A stretch of 64,000 bases of DNA from Tardiphaga sp051811025 (GCF_051811025.1 NZ_JBPWQE010000001.1:5890001-5954000); one strand, 5' to 3'. Shown: positions 8,270-17,478, numbered from the stretch's first letter. Notes: a model not told the origin generated them from the sequence alone. Numbers and translations: made by a program.

Positions 8270-9444
8270 TGTCAGAGAACTTTTCAGATAGAGTGAGTGT
8301 CCGGCACAACGCTGCCGATGAATGTCCGCGTATGGAGACGCGGTGCGACCTCGTGTGACGCGTCGTCTTCGGGCACAGCTCCGCCAACGGCCATCCGGCC
8401 GAGGTCAGATCAGTGATGTCGAAGAGGACCTCGTCGCGAGGTCAGCGCGTACTGGAGGGTCTGTCGGGAACGTGGGCGGAGGTGTGGGTCGCCATATCTG
8501 AACGAGACGCAGATCGCGGTCGCTGGAATGCTGTCGTGGTCGATTTGCGCATAAAGCCTCCCCCGCTCGCCGCGGTCGCTCGCGGCAAGATGTCAGTTCA
8601 CATGTGGTTCAAAGTTAGTCCGCAACGCTGAACATCGAAACTCGTTCAGTCGCATTCCCGTATCGTCGTCTTGCCCGCTCGCCTGCCCGCTTACTTCCGC
8701 ACCGTCAGCTTTGCTGGTTGCGATTGGCCGGTGCGCATTTCTTTTCAAAGCACCCGAATGGATACCCGAGAAATTTCGACACAGAACAACCCTTCCCATA
8801 TTGCTATGGGCTGCGATCCGATCAAAGCTTGGAAGGTGTCGCTAACCTGAAGACCGTCGCTGATCCTAAGGTCCGTCCTGGTTCTTAAATCGCTCTGATC
8901 TGAAGAACCGCGGGCGCCGCGAGTGATTAAAGAAATACAGCACGCCCGGTTTCTCGCAACGGAATCATTTTTCAGGTGCCCCGCAAAAGCCTCACTTGCG
9001 CAGCCCGGAACGCGCCATGATTTTTTTGACGATACGTCAAGGTTTTGAATCAACGCGCTGAATCGCAATGTGACAGTGCCGTTGCAAATTCGATCCAGCG
9101 AAAAAAGAAATTCATAATTCATTTACGAATGAAGGGGCGGAGTCCGCGTTTTCAAACTGGTCCGCTTCGCTATGCCGATAAGTGATTAGAGCCGCGCGTT
9201 TTTTTCTGTGCGTTGAGTCAGGGTAACCCTAGACATCGGACTCGCGCTGGCGGCGTGACGCTGTTGCTTTTTCAGAATCACGCTGACGCAAGCGATAACG
9301 CGGATTGGCGCTCGGTGTGATGCGTTGTGCGTTCCGGCTGTGCCGTTGAAGAGACATGACGAGACGCGCATCGTGCAAGCGTGCAGCCGTATTTGCGGTT
9401 CATCAGAATTTGTGACGCGATAGCGCGAACGCATTGCGGCATAA
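8270..9444. other. Long gap between rpsT and dnaA, no supported gene
   Basis: About 1.2 kb. Reading frames on both strands are short, lack ribosome binding sites and have no recognisable protein (the longest is 125 codons on the minus strand, 8745-9122). The part at about 9020-9130 is clearly richer in A and T than its surroundings. A search by eye for TTATCCACA or one-mismatch copies found none, so I do not call an origin. It presumably holds the dnaA promoter and regulatory region. Confidence 0.6.
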
Positions 9445-9473
9445 AAAAAGCCCGGCGCAAAGCCGGGCTTTTT
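9445..9473 (-). terminator. Intrinsic terminator after rpsT
   Basis: A perfect 12-bp stem (AAAAAGCCCGGC with GCCGGGCTTTTT) and a 5-base loop lie 21 bases after the rpsT stop, with a run of U on the rpsT strand. Because both ends are A/T runs it could work in both directions. Confidence 0.9.
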
Positions 9474-9494
9474 AGAAAGAATGTTGTCGTCAGA

Positions 9495-9761
9495 TTACTG
9501 CGCGAGCTTCGCGATCTGATGGACGAGACGCGAGACCTTGCGGCTTGCGAGATTCTTGTGAACGAGGTTGCGCTGAGCAGCCTTCATCAGTTCGGGCTCG
9601 GCGAGCTTCATCGCCTTCAGCGCCGCTTCGCGGTCACCGCTCTTGATCGCCGCCTCGACGGTGCGGACTGCACCGCGCATCTGGGTGCGGCGGGATTTGT
9701 TGACGATGGTGCGGCGGGCAATCTTGCGCGTCGCCTTCTTGGCGGAGGTCGTATTGGCCAT
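9495..9761 (-). CDS. rpsT: 30S ribosomal protein S20
   Basis: A small basic protein that binds 16S rRNA early in 30S assembly. It has 88 residues and starts MANTTSAKKATRKIARR, with the family's Lys/Arg-rich helices and the conserved NKSRRTQMRGAVRTVEAAI stretch. The ATG is at 9759-9761. It is transcribed towards dnaA and closed by a strong terminator. rpsT upstream of dnaA is a usual arrangement in this group. Confidence 0.97.
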   Translation of the reverse strand: MANTTSAKKATRKIARRTIVNKSRRTQMRGAVRTVEAAIKSGDREAALKAMKLAEPELMKAAQRNLVHKNLASRKVSRLVHQIAKLAQ

Positions 9762-10115
9762 ATCTCACTATCCTTCAGCAGCGTCCCGTCTCGGGCGCCG
9801 GGCTGATTGACGTCTGCCGCTCGACTGCGGCCAACGCTGATCTGTTTCCGGGGTGTTCCTGAAAATGCTATCCCCGGAGCGGCAAAGCTCACGCGTTTTG
9901 AAACTCACGGGGCGCGCCGCTCAAAGAACAGCGGCGGCGGGATTGCGCCCACCGCCATTGGCGCTCCTTATAGAGCGCCCGATTTCCACCGTCAACGCTT
10001 TCCGGCTGTGCCTTTAGACGGAAAACAGCCGTGTGGTCGCAGTTAAGTTGCTGAAGAGGTTGAATTTCTCGGGTTTGCCCGGTATTGCCGGGGAGAGAAC
10101 GATGAGGGGATTCGG
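9762..10115. other. Gap between divergent rpsT and a small membrane-protein gene
   Basis: 354 bases separating divergent genes, expected to hold both promoters. I see no gene, repeat or clear operator. A poorly matched GGGGAGAGAACGATGAGGGG stretch near 10089-10108 lies just before the downstream gene. Confidence 0.5.
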
Positions 10116-10430
10116 ATGATCCGCGGTTTTTTCCGCCTGATAGGGCTGTTACTGCTGGCCGGTGGGTTCGTATTCCTGGTCTATGATGGGGCACGCTCGA
10201 TTGCCGATCAGGCGCTGCGGCTGACCCGGCTCGGGGAGTTCTGGAACGACATCAACCAGGCCAGCCAGCGTTCCTTCCAAGCAGCGGTCGATGCCAATGC
10301 GCCTTTTCTCAGCGGGCTTCTCAAGCTGCTGCTTAACCAACCGGCCTGGGCCATCATGGGCGTGCTCGGCATCGTGCTGATGCTGCTGTTCCGGCCAAGC
10401 AAGCCGCTGATTGGTTATTCGCGGAATTGA
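10116..10430 (+). CDS. Small inner-membrane protein of unknown function
   Basis: 104 residues with two hydrophobic segments: residues about 6-26 (FRLIGLLLLAGGFVFLVYDGA) and 74-92 (AWAIMGVLGIVLMLLFRP). Between them is an amphipathic stretch (LTRLGEFWNDINQASQRSFQAAVDAN). The short C-terminal tail after RPSKPLIGYSRN is probably cytoplasmic. I do not recognise a named family; it looks like a conserved hypothetical protein. It stands alone between rpsT and msrA, 187 bases before the latter. Confidence 0.7.
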   Translation: MIRGFFRLIGLLLLAGGFVFLVYDGARSIADQALRLTRLGEFWNDINQASQRSFQAAVDANAPFLSGLLKLLLNQPAWAIMGVLGIVLMLLFRPSKPLIGYSRN

Positions 10431-10617
10431 ACGGCGCATCAGCGGCGTAACAGACCTGCCGTTTCCGTCGTAGATACCTATATTGCCATTCGAGATACGC
10501 GCCGCGCGGCGGGAGTGAATCCGGTTCTGCCGTCACGGCGTTGTTGGCCCTCAGATGCGTGCGTTCGTCCAGCGAACCGGAGCCCACTTCGTTCGCGAAC
10601 GCGCAGGGAGACGATCC

Positions 10618-11274
10618 ATGCTGTTCATGCGTAAAACCACTACATTGCCGACCGCTGCCGAAGCGCTGCCCGGTCGCGATACGCCGATCCCGACTGCCAA
10701 GCACCACTTCGTCAATGGCAGCAACATCCAGCAGCCCTATCCGGAAGGAGTTGAGCAGGCGGTGTTCGGGCTCGGTTGCTTCTGGGGCGCTGAGCGCAAG
10801 TTCTGGGAACTCGGCGACGGCATCTACACGACCGCGGTCGGCTATGCCGGCGGCTTCACGCCGAACCCGACCTACGAAGAAGCCTGTTCGGGCCGCACCG
10901 GTCACACCGAAGCGGTGCTGGTGGTGTTCGATCCGAAGAAAATTTCTTACGAGCAACTCCTGAAGACGTTCTGGGAAAGCCACGACCCGACCCAGGGCAT
11001 GCGTCAGGGCAACGACATCGGCTCGCAATATCGCTCGGCGATCTACACCTTCAACGATGCGCAGCGCGATACTGTCGTAGCCTCAAAGGCGGCGTATCAG
11101 AAGGCGCTATCGGCGAAGGGTCTCGGCACCATCACTACCGAGATCGCGCCGGCCGGGAAGTTCTACTTCGCCGAAGACTATCACCAGCAGTATCTGGCGA
11201 AGAATCCCGGCGGCTACTGTGGTCTCGGCGGCACCGGTGTGTCCTGCCCGATCGGAGTCGGCGTCACGGCTTGA
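10618..11274 (+). CDS. msrA: Peptide-methionine (S)-S-oxide reductase
   Basis: Reduces the S-epimer of methionine sulfoxide in oxidised proteins, using thioredoxin. 218 residues from the ATG at 10618, which has GGGAG upstream; an in-frame ORF to 10555 is not needed. The catalytic motif GCFWG is at residues 53-57 with nucleophile Cys54. The conserved HDPTQGMRQGNDIGSQYRS and the C-terminal resolving-cysteine tail GYCGLGGTGVSCPIG are present. The length matches the longer bacterial class. A terminator follows. Confidence 0.97.
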   Translation: MLFMRKTTTLPTAAEALPGRDTPIPTAKHHFVNGSNIQQPYPEGVEQAVFGLGCFWGAERKFWELGDGIYTTAVGYAGGFTPNPTYEEACSGRTGHTEAVLVVFDPKKISYEQLLKTFWESHDPTQGMRQGNDIGSQYRSAIYTFNDAQRDTVVASKAAYQKALSAKGLGTITTEIAPAGKFYFAEDYHQQYLAKNPGGYCGLGGTGVSCPIGVGVTA

Positions 11275-11309
11275 ACTGACCACGGCTAAGTGTAGATAAA
11301 CAACGTCAA

Positions 11310-11345
11310 AAGCCCGCTTTCGGAACTCCCGAAGGCGGGCTTTTT
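11310..11345 (+). terminator. Intrinsic terminator after msrA
   Basis: The stem AGCCCGCTTTCGG pairs with CCGAAGGCGGGCT (one mismatch) around a 4-base loop and is followed by TTTTT. It lies about 36 bases beyond the msrA stop. Confidence 0.88.
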
Positions 11346-11427
11346 GCTGCCTGATGGAAGGCCATGACAACGGAATTTTAACCATAACAGGCCAGAACCG
11401 AAGCTGCCTCTATGAGGGATATGTCCA

Positions 11428-12084
11428 GTGTCGTCTGCCCGCGCGTTTCGTCTGCCCATGATTGTCGCGGTTGCCGCGCTGGCTTTGTCCGGCTGCATGC
11501 GGAGACCAGGTCCTGTTGCAGTGGTTGCGCCGGCCGCCGATCTCGATACCCTCGCTTACGGCCGCCCGGGTTACGGGCCGGCAGCAGTGCCGGTTGCTTA
11601 TGCTCCCCCGGTCTCGACCTATGATGCGCAGTACAAGCTCGATGCCGGCGACAAGTTGCGCGTCGTGGTTTACGGCCAGGAAGGTCTCACCAATTCCTAC
11701 GCCATCGATGCCGGTGGCGCGATCACCATGCCGCTGATCGGCCGCGTGCCGGCGCGCGGCATGACACCTGCTGCTTTGGCCGCGAGCATCACCGGTCGCC
11801 TGCGTAACGGGTTCATTCGTGAACCGTCGGTGGCTGTCGAAATCGAAGCCTACCGTCCGTTCTTCATTCTCGGTGAAGTCGCCGCTCCCGGCCAGTATCC
11901 TTACGTGCCCAATATGAGCGTCGAAAGCGCAATCGCCATTGCTGGTGGTTTTTCGCCGCGCGCCAAGCGTGATGAAGTCACGCTGACCCATACCACCGTT
12001 GAGGGCTCGTATCGCGCCGTAGTGCCGCTGGGCACGCCGATCAATCCCGGTGATACGGTGCTGGTCAGCGAACGCTGGTTCTGA
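11428..12084 (+). CDS. Polysaccharide export lipoprotein (Wza-like, short form)
   Basis: An outer-membrane/periplasmic lipoprotein of the polysaccharide biosynthesis/export family. The start is a GTG at 11428; the ATGs at 11412 and 11421 are out of frame. A signal peptide ends in the lipobox LSGC with Cys23. After a Pro/Ala/Tyr-rich spacer (about 25-65), the export domain begins at YKLDAGDKLRVVVYGQEGLT (about 70) and runs to VEIEAYRPFFILGEVAAPGQYPYVPNMSVESAI, which leads into one SLBB-type domain. At 218 residues it is shorter than E. coli Wza and lacks the extra SLBB repeat and C-terminal membrane helix. No capsule genes adjoin it, so its polysaccharide is unknown. Confidence 0.85.
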   Translation: MSSARAFRLPMIVAVAALALSGCMRRPGPVAVVAPAADLDTLAYGRPGYGPAAVPVAYAPPVSTYDAQYKLDAGDKLRVVVYGQEGLTNSYAIDAGGAITMPLIGRVPARGMTPAALAASITGRLRNGFIREPSVAVEIEAYRPFFILGEVAAPGQYPYVPNMSVESAIAIAGGFSPRAKRDEVTLTHTTVEGSYRAVVPLGTPINPGDTVLVSERWF

Positions 12085-12309
12085 TCGCGCGCATCAAGTT
12101 CCGTCATCACCCCAAGCGTGATTTTCTCCGCTTTGCGGAATAGGTCGGGGTGCTCTCGATAATTTAAGGCTGCGATGTATAGGCGCATCAGCGTCAGGAC
12201 ACGCGTTGCGCTGTATCAGAATCGTCTTCTGCGCTGTAAGCAATGGTCAAGCGAGGCCAACTCGCCGGAGCGCCGCCATGTCGGCGCAACCAGATTTCAG
12301 GGGGAATAG

Positions 12310-13308
12310 ATGAAGACGAGTCCGTCGATCGAGGTCATGCGCGGCGTCACTCTGGCAGCCATCGTGGCGCTGGGAGCGGTGTCGTCGCAGGTGTCCGCGC
12401 AGACGGCGCAATCCTATCCCGATCGGCGCATCACTTTCGTCGTGCCCTATGCGCCCGGTGGTGCCACTGACGTCGCCGCGCGCCTGCTGGCGCAGAAGCT
12501 GCAAGAGTCCTGGAAGCAGACCGTCACCGTTGAGAACAAGCCGGGCGCCGGCGGTGTGATCGGCAACGATTTCGCCGCCAAGGCTCCGGCCGATGGCTAC
12601 ACGGTGCTCGTTGCCATCACGCAGATCATCCAAGCGCCGAGCCTGATGTCGAAACTGCCTTACGACGCATTCAAGGATCTCGCGCCGGTCACGCAGGTCG
12701 CGATCTCCCCGATCGTGCTCGTCGTTCCTGAAGCGCAGCCGATGAAGTCTGTGAAGGAGCTGATCGATCTCGCCAAGGCGAGCCCCGGCAAATATCCGTA
12801 CGGCACTTTCGGCAATGCCACCACGTCGCATCTTTATGGCGAGCTCCTGAAGAAAAACACCGGCATCGACATGACCCATGTGCCGTATCGTGGCGCCGCG
12901 CCGCTCTTGAACGACCTGCTCGGTAATCAGGTCACGGCGGCCTTCCTCGACTTCACCACGGCCGGACCGCAGCTCGAAGCCGGCAAAATCCGTCCGCTCG
13001 CGGTGGGTGGCGAGAAACGCAAGCCCAAGCTGCCGAATGTGCAGACCATGGCTGAACTCGGCTATCCCGGCTTCGAGGCTGAGGGCTGGGTTGGCATCTT
13101 CGTGCCAGCAGCGACGCCGAAGGACATTGTGAACAAATTGTCCGCCGAGCTTGGGCGTATCATCAATTCGCCGGAAGGGACCGCCGGCTTGCAAGCGGTC
13201 AATCTCGTTCCCGTCGGTGACAGCGCCGAGTCGTTCGAGAAGAGCTTGCGCCGCGATTTCGACCGCTGGGCGACGGTGGCAAAGACCGCGGGCGTCAAAG
13301 GCGAGTAA
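12310..13308 (+). CDS. Bug-family (TctC-type) periplasmic substrate-binding protein, orphan
   Basis: A periplasmic solute-binding protein of the tripartite tricarboxylate transporter class. 332 residues with a signal peptide (about 1-33, cut after VSAQ). The mature start YPDRRITFVVPYAPGGATDVAARLLA is the family hallmark. Later conserved segments are VENKPGAGGVIGND, PYGTFGNATTSHLYGELLK, HVPYRGAAPLLNDLLGNQV and a C-terminal ELGRIINSPE. ATG 12310 has AGGGGGAA upstream. No TctA/TctB membrane genes are nearby, so it must borrow a transporter or act as a sensor. Such expansions are typical of Bradyrhizobium-type genomes. The ligand (a carboxylate) is inferred. Confidence 0.92.
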   Translation: MKTSPSIEVMRGVTLAAIVALGAVSSQVSAQTAQSYPDRRITFVVPYAPGGATDVAARLLAQKLQESWKQTVTVENKPGAGGVIGNDFAAKAPADGYTVLVAITQIIQAPSLMSKLPYDAFKDLAPVTQVAISPIVLVVPEAQPMKSVKELIDLAKASPGKYPYGTFGNATTSHLYGELLKKNTGIDMTHVPYRGAAPLLNDLLGNQVTAAFLDFTTAGPQLEAGKIRPLAVGGEKRKPKLPNVQTMAELGYPGFEAEGWVGIFVPAATPKDIVNKLSAELGRIINSPEGTAGLQAVNLVPVGDSAESFEKSLRRDFDRWATVAKTAGVKGE

Positions 13309-13340
13309 GTTGGCACGGATTGGCTCGGGCAGGTCTCGGC

Positions 13341-13439
13341 TGTCACCCGCTAAAGCGGGTGATCCAGTAAACGCAGGGGTTCGTGATTAGCCCTGGTGAC
13401 AACGTATATTGGATCGCCCGGTCAAGCCGGGCGACACCG
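13341..13439. repeat. Composite inverted-repeat element, second copy type
   Basis: Left arm 13341-13371 (TGTCACCCGCTAAAGCGGGTGA then TCCAGTA) and right arm 13406-13439 (TATTGGATCGCCCGG, TCAA, CCGGGCGACACC). Each arm is itself a hairpin, and the inner edges TCCAGTA/TATTGGA are related by dyad symmetry. The layout matches 5299-5466. It sits between convergent genes, where it could also act as a bidirectional terminator. Confidence 0.75.
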
Positions 13440-13472
13440 AGAGTGTGATAAGGAGAGACGCGCCCTCGTCTC

Positions 13473-14159
13473 TTACTTCACCAGATGCTTGGCCAGAAAG
13501 CCTAGGCTGCGCTCCCTGGCGACATCTGCGCTGGCCTTGTTGTAGCTGGCGCGCTGATCGCAGTTGAAGCCGTGTTCGGCACCGTCATAGACGAAGACCT
13601 CCACATCCGGCCGCTTGGCGCGGATGGTCTCGACGTCCGACAGCGGAATGCCGTGATCCTTTTCACCGAAATGCAGTTGCGTCGGTACGGTCGGCTTGTC
13701 GTCGGCAAAGCGCACCACGGCGCCGCCGTAATAGCCGATGGCGGCGCTGAGGCCCGTCAACTTCGCGGCGGCGGCGTAGGCAACGCTGCCGCCAAGGCAG
13801 AAGCCGATGATGCCGACATTGCCGATATCCCCAACGGAATCGATCGCGGCCTGGGTATCGCGCAGCATCGCGGGCCAATCCGGATTGGCAACGAACTTGC
13901 GCGCGATGGCGATTTCCTCGGGCGAATAGCCGGACTGGAAGTTGGGTTCGGTGCGATCGAAGATCGACGGCGCCACCGCCACATAGCCTTGCACAGCGAA
14001 GCGATCGCAGACCGTGCGGATGTGGTTGTTTACGCCGAAGATTTCCTGGATCACCACCACGGCGCCCTTGGGCTTGCCCGCAGGCTGCGTGCGGTAGGCG
14101 CCGAGCTTGAAGCCGTCAGATGCAGTCAGCGTGATGTCTTGTCCCACGAGGTATTCCAT
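13473..14159 (-). CDS. Dienelactone hydrolase family protein
   Basis: An alpha/beta-hydrolase of the dienelactone hydrolase family; the classical member hydrolyses dienelactone to maleylacetate in chlorocatechol breakdown. 228 residues. The predicted catalytic set is visible: Cys121 in GFCLGG (119-124), Asp168 in GEKDHG, His196 in GAEHGF, and Glu39 in VIQEIFG, which orients the cysteine in the known structures. No other aromatic-degradation genes are near, so the natural substrate is open. ATG at 14157-14159. It converges with the upstream tctC-type gene. Confidence 0.9.
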   Translation of the reverse strand: MEYLVGQDITLTASDGFKLGAYRTQPAGKPKGAVVVIQEIFGVNNHIRTVCDRFAVQGYVAVAPSIFDRTEPNFQSGYSPEEIAIARKFVANPDWPAMLRDTQAAIDSVGDIGNVGIIGFCLGGSVAYAAAAKLTGLSAAIGYYGGAVVRFADDKPTVPTQLHFGEKDHGIPLSDVETIRAKRPDVEVFVYDGAEHGFNCDQRASYNKASADVARERSLGFLAKHLVK

Positions 14160-14222
14160 ATCGTTGTTAAGGGGTGAGGTCTGTTTGGCGCGGACGACAG
14201 CACTGGTCTACTCACAAAGCGG

Positions 14223-14564
14223 CTACTGCCACATCCAATGCCGGCCCCAGTCGCCCTTCCAGCCGGTCAGGCGTCCCTTGCGAAACTGGAGATAGAGGCG
14301 ATCGCGGCGGTCAAAGAAGCCGCTGCCGCCGAAGGTTAGGACCGCCAGATAGATCTCATGCCCCGGCCGGCCGCTGATATAGGTCAGCGGCGCGCCTAGT
14401 GCGTGGGCGGCATCATCCACCGCCATGCCGAAGGCCAGCGGCGTGGTGTTCGAAAGGGTTGCCGTGAATAGCAGATCGGGCGTCGTTCCGGCGGGCTGCC
14501 CGTGGGCTGGAACCGTGACGGCGAGGGCGGTCGCTACGCCGAGGATGAACCTGATGGTCTTCAT
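14223..14564 (-). CDS. Small secreted protein of unknown function
   Basis: 113 residues with a signal peptide (MKTIRFILGVATALAVTVPAHGQ). The mature part has SNTTPLAFGMAVDDAAHALGAPLTYISGRPGHEIYLA and ends in Trp/Arg-rich KGRLTGWKGDWGRHWMWQ. The DDAAHALGAPLTYISG segment resembles the SmpA/OmlA-type opening helix-turn (a gene family of small outer-membrane-associated proteins), but that is only a guess. It lies 63 bases upstream of the dienelactone hydrolase gene on the same strand, so an operon is possible. Confidence 0.65.
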   Translation of the reverse strand: MKTIRFILGVATALAVTVPAHGQPAGTTPDLLFTATLSNTTPLAFGMAVDDAAHALGAPLTYISGRPGHEIYLAVLTFGGSGFFDRRDRLYLQFRKGRLTGWKGDWGRHWMWQ

Positions 14565-14778
14565 GGCGCGATTGTTTTCCGGATCGGATTCCGGCGCAAG
14601 GCGGCTTTGCTTAAAGTTTTCACGAAGTCCCTAACCGGCTGATAGCGCTATCCGCCGGAATGAAACCTTCCCGAGGTCGATCAGGAAGCATTAACAATAC
14701 CCATTAAGCTTCAAGAACCCTGTTCCAAGGTATGTATGTCCTGCTTGCGGCCCGTTCACCGCAATAGATCGAGGGCAT

Positions 14779-15873
14779 ATGACCGCTTCAGTCAAACAAT
14801 CGCCGGCGCGCCGCCGACTGCTTCTGGCATCGGACCGCAGCGATAGCAGCAGTGAACTCGTCGATATTCTGCAGAAGGTTGGCGAGGTCGATGTTGTCCC
14901 AACATCAGCCATTCCGGAGACGCCGCCTAGCGAGCTGTCGGGTATCGTGGTCGATATCAATCTGCGTTCGGCAGAGGCCGTGCAGCGCGTGCGCAACAAA
15001 CTGCGCCACAAATCCTATGAAGCGATACCGCGTTTGTTCGTGCTGGCCGACTCGCTGCATCACGGATCGATGCAGGCCTGGGCGCTCGGCGCCACTGATA
15101 CGATCGCGCGGCCGTTCGATGCGCGCGGCATTATGCAGCGTATCCGCGCCGCGTTTCCGAACCCACATGACGAGGACTTCTCCGCCCGCGGCAAGGCGCT
15201 GAATCGCGGCGTCGAAGCCGCCCATGCGGTGATGGTCAAGATCTTCGAGAAGTTGCCCGCTGGCGTGCCGCTCACTTTCAACGACGTGATGCAGGCGGAG
15301 AACCAGATTCTGAAGGCCATCAAGCGCACGTCGCTGCGCGAATGGCTGGCCGCCGTCGGTCGTCATCACAATCACAGCTATCGTCACTGCCTGTTCGTGA
15401 CTGGCTTCGCGGTGGCCTTTGCGCAGCATCTCGGCATGCGCGACGAAGATCAGCGCCGTCTCACGCGCGCAGCCCTGGTCCATGATGTGGGCAAGGCTTT
15501 CATCCCGGTCGCGATCCTGGACAAGCCGGGCAAGCTCACCGAGGAAGAGACGCTCGAAATCCGCAAGCATCCGCGTCTCGGCTTTGAGGCGCTGGTCGCG
15601 CAAGGCAGTTTTCCGCGCGAGATGCTCGACGTGGTGCTGCATCACCACGAATTCCTGGATGGTAGCGGCTACCCCGATGCGCTGGCCGGCGACCAGATCA
15701 GCGATATCGTGCGCCTGATGACCATCGTCGACATCCACGCGGCTCTGGTGGAGCGGCGCGCCTATCGCATGGCCTTCACGCATGCCAAGGCGTTCGAGAT
15801 CATGGAGCAGATGGGCGACAAGATCGACCAGCAACTGCTACAGGTGTTCCGCCCGGTGGCGCTCGGCGCGTAA
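14779..15873 (+). CDS. HD-GYP domain protein with degenerate receiver domain (cyclic-di-GMP phosphodiesterase candidate)
   Basis: 364 residues. Residues about 10-125 look like a response-regulator receiver fold. Asp59 (IVVDINLR) could be the phosphoacceptor, but the usual acidic pair and the beta5 Lys are altered (ASDRSD; RPFD). Residues about 190-360 form an HD-GYP domain with HD at 235-236 in VHDVGK, HHHEF at 288-292 and the intact GSGYP motif (295-299). Active HD-GYP enzymes hydrolyse cyclic-di-GMP, which often controls motility versus attachment. The neighbours are unrelated, but the flagellar island starts 7 kb away. ATG at 14779. Confidence 0.87.
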   Translation: MTASVKQSPARRRLLLASDRSDSSSELVDILQKVGEVDVVPTSAIPETPPSELSGIVVDINLRSAEAVQRVRNKLRHKSYEAIPRLFVLADSLHHGSMQAWALGATDTIARPFDARGIMQRIRAAFPNPHDEDFSARGKALNRGVEAAHAVMVKIFEKLPAGVPLTFNDVMQAENQILKAIKRTSLREWLAAVGRHHNHSYRHCLFVTGFAVAFAQHLGMRDEDQRRLTRAALVHDVGKAFIPVAILDKPGKLTEEETLEIRKHPRLGFEALVAQGSFPREMLDVVLHHHEFLDGSGYPDALAGDQISDIVRLMTIVDIHAALVERRAYRMAFTHAKAFEIMEQMGDKIDQQLLQVFRPVALGA

Positions 15874-15885
15874 GCGTCGTTCGTC

Positions 15886-17478
15886 TCAGGCCAGCAGCTT
15901 GCGCAACTCGGCCTTGGCGACTTTCTCCAGAGTTGAACGCGGCATCTCGTCGACGAAGTGGATTTCACGCGGCACCTTGAAATCCGCCAGACCGCTCTTG
16001 CAGGCCGCCATGACATTGTCATGCAGCGCCGGGGGCACCTGCGCCACGCCGGTATGGGGAATGATGAAGACCACCGGCACTTCATCCAGCATGGGATGTT
16101 TCTTGCCGACGACGGCAGCTTCGCGCACGCCGGGCACGGTGATGACAACCTGCTCGATCTCGGACGCCGCGACGTTCTCGCCGCCGACCTTCAGCATGTC
16201 CTTGGCGCGATCGCCGAACTTGATATAGCCGCGCTCCAGCAGCGTGACGCGGTCGCCGGTGATGAAGAAGCCGTTGGTGTCGAAACTGTCTGAGGTCGCG
16301 GCTTCGTTGTGGAGATACTCCTTGAACAGCGACAGGCCGGGAATGCCCTTGATCGTGAGGTTGCCAGTCTCGCCCACGGCGGTCGGCGTGCCGTCGTCAT
16401 TGGTGACGCGAATGCCATATTCGGTTGCGGCGCGGCCGATAGCCATGGGCGTATTAGGCTGGTCGACCTCGCCGATGATGCCGTGAGTAATGGTCTCGGT
16501 CATGCCCCACCAGCCGATGATCTTGACGCCGAATTTGGCGAAGGCCGGCGGGTCGCAGAACGACGCACCCCACAGCCGGAAATGATGTTTCGGTACATCG
16601 TGCTCGAGCAGCGCCTTCAAGCAGAACGGAATCGTCGAAAGCCAGGTCGCGCGATGTTCGAGGGCGACGGACCAGAACCGGCGCGCGGAGAAGCGCGGCT
16701 GGAGCACGATGGAGGCGCCGACCCACAGCGTCGCCAACATCGAATAGGCCAGCGCATTGGTATGGAATAGCGGCAGATAGGTCATATGCGTATCGAACGC
16801 ATGCAGGTCCTGATGCGCAGCGTTCACCTTGCCGCCCCATAAAGCATTGGCGTGGGTCCACAGTACGGCCTTGGGCCGCGACGTCGTGCCCGACGTATAT
16901 TGCACGCTGCAATGCGCCCAGGGATCGACAGGGCGGCGCGGACGATCGGCGCTGTCGGCGAACAGGGATTCGAACCGCTCAGCCTTGCCCACAGCATGGC
17001 CGTCGGCCGACGCGCCGGCGTTGTGCGACGTCACCGCGATCCAGCGCAGCTTGCGGCAATTAGCGGCGACGATTTCGGCATAGGATGGCTGGGTGATCGC
17101 GGCGACGGCGCCGCAATGATCGGCGAAATATTCGATCTCGGCGGCTGACGAGCGGGTATTCGTGGTGACCGCGATGGCGCCGAGTTCGACGCAGGCGAAC
17201 CAGGCCAGCAGCATCTCGACGCAATTGTCGAGATGGATCAGCACATAGTCGCCCTGGACGATACCGCGTCTGGCAAGTCCTGCGGACAGTGCGCCGACGC
17301 GATCGTGAAACTCGCCATAGGTCCATGGCCGTGCCGGTGCATCGAACGGCGACCAGATGATGAAGGGATGATCGCGCCGCGTTTCGGCACGCATGCGCAG
17401 CAGCGACGGCACGTCCATGCCGTCGAACGGGCCGATCGAACCGGGAATCATGGCGGGATTTGTCGCGGGGTGGGGCAT
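15886..17478 (-). CDS. AMP-dependent acyl-CoA synthetase / ligase
   Basis: An adenylate-forming (ANL) enzyme that activates a carboxylic acid to acyl-AMP and then acyl-CoA. 530 residues. Motifs in order: the P-loop YTSGTTSRPK (194-203), aromatic/ligand motif GWWGMTETITHG, ITGDRVTLLERGYIKFGDRAKDMLKVGGENVAASEIE (hinge and A8 region) and C-terminal Lys in RSTLEKVAKAELRK. ATG at 17476-17478 with GGAGGATGC upstream. The overall look fits crotonobetaine/carnitine- or medium-chain-type CoA ligases, but the substrate is not readable. The stop lies 12 bases from that of the convergent HD-GYP gene. Confidence 0.92.
   Translation of the reverse strand: MPHPATNPAMIPGSIGPFDGMDVPSLLRMRAETRRDHPFIIWSPFDAPARPWTYGEFHDRVGALSAGLARRGIVQGDYVLIHLDNCVEMLLAWFACVELGAIAVTTNTRSSAAEIEYFADHCGAVAAITQPSYAEIVAANCRKLRWIAVTSHNAGASADGHAVGKAERFESLFADSADRPRRPVDPWAHCSVQYTSGTTSRPKAVLWTHANALWGGKVNAAHQDLHAFDTHMTYLPLFHTNALAYSMLATLWVGASIVLQPRFSARRFWSVALEHRATWLSTIPFCLKALLEHDVPKHHFRLWGASFCDPPAFAKFGVKIIGWWGMTETITHGIIGEVDQPNTPMAIGRAATEYGIRVTNDDGTPTAVGETGNLTIKGIPGLSLFKEYLHNEAATSDSFDTNGFFITGDRVTLLERGYIKFGDRAKDMLKVGGENVAASEIEQVVITVPGVREAAVVGKKHPMLDEVPVVFIIPHTGVAQVPPALHDNVMAACKSGLADFKVPREIHFVDEMPRSTLEKVAKAELRKLLA

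Noticed and set aside
8745..9122. 125-codon frame on the minus strand in the rpsT-dnaA gap
   Set aside because: No ribosome binding site, no recognisable protein pattern, and atypical composition for this genome.
8270..9444. Replication origin next to dnaA
   Set aside because: No TTATCCACA or near-copies found by eye. In related alphaproteobacteria the origin is often not beside dnaA, so I only describe the gap.
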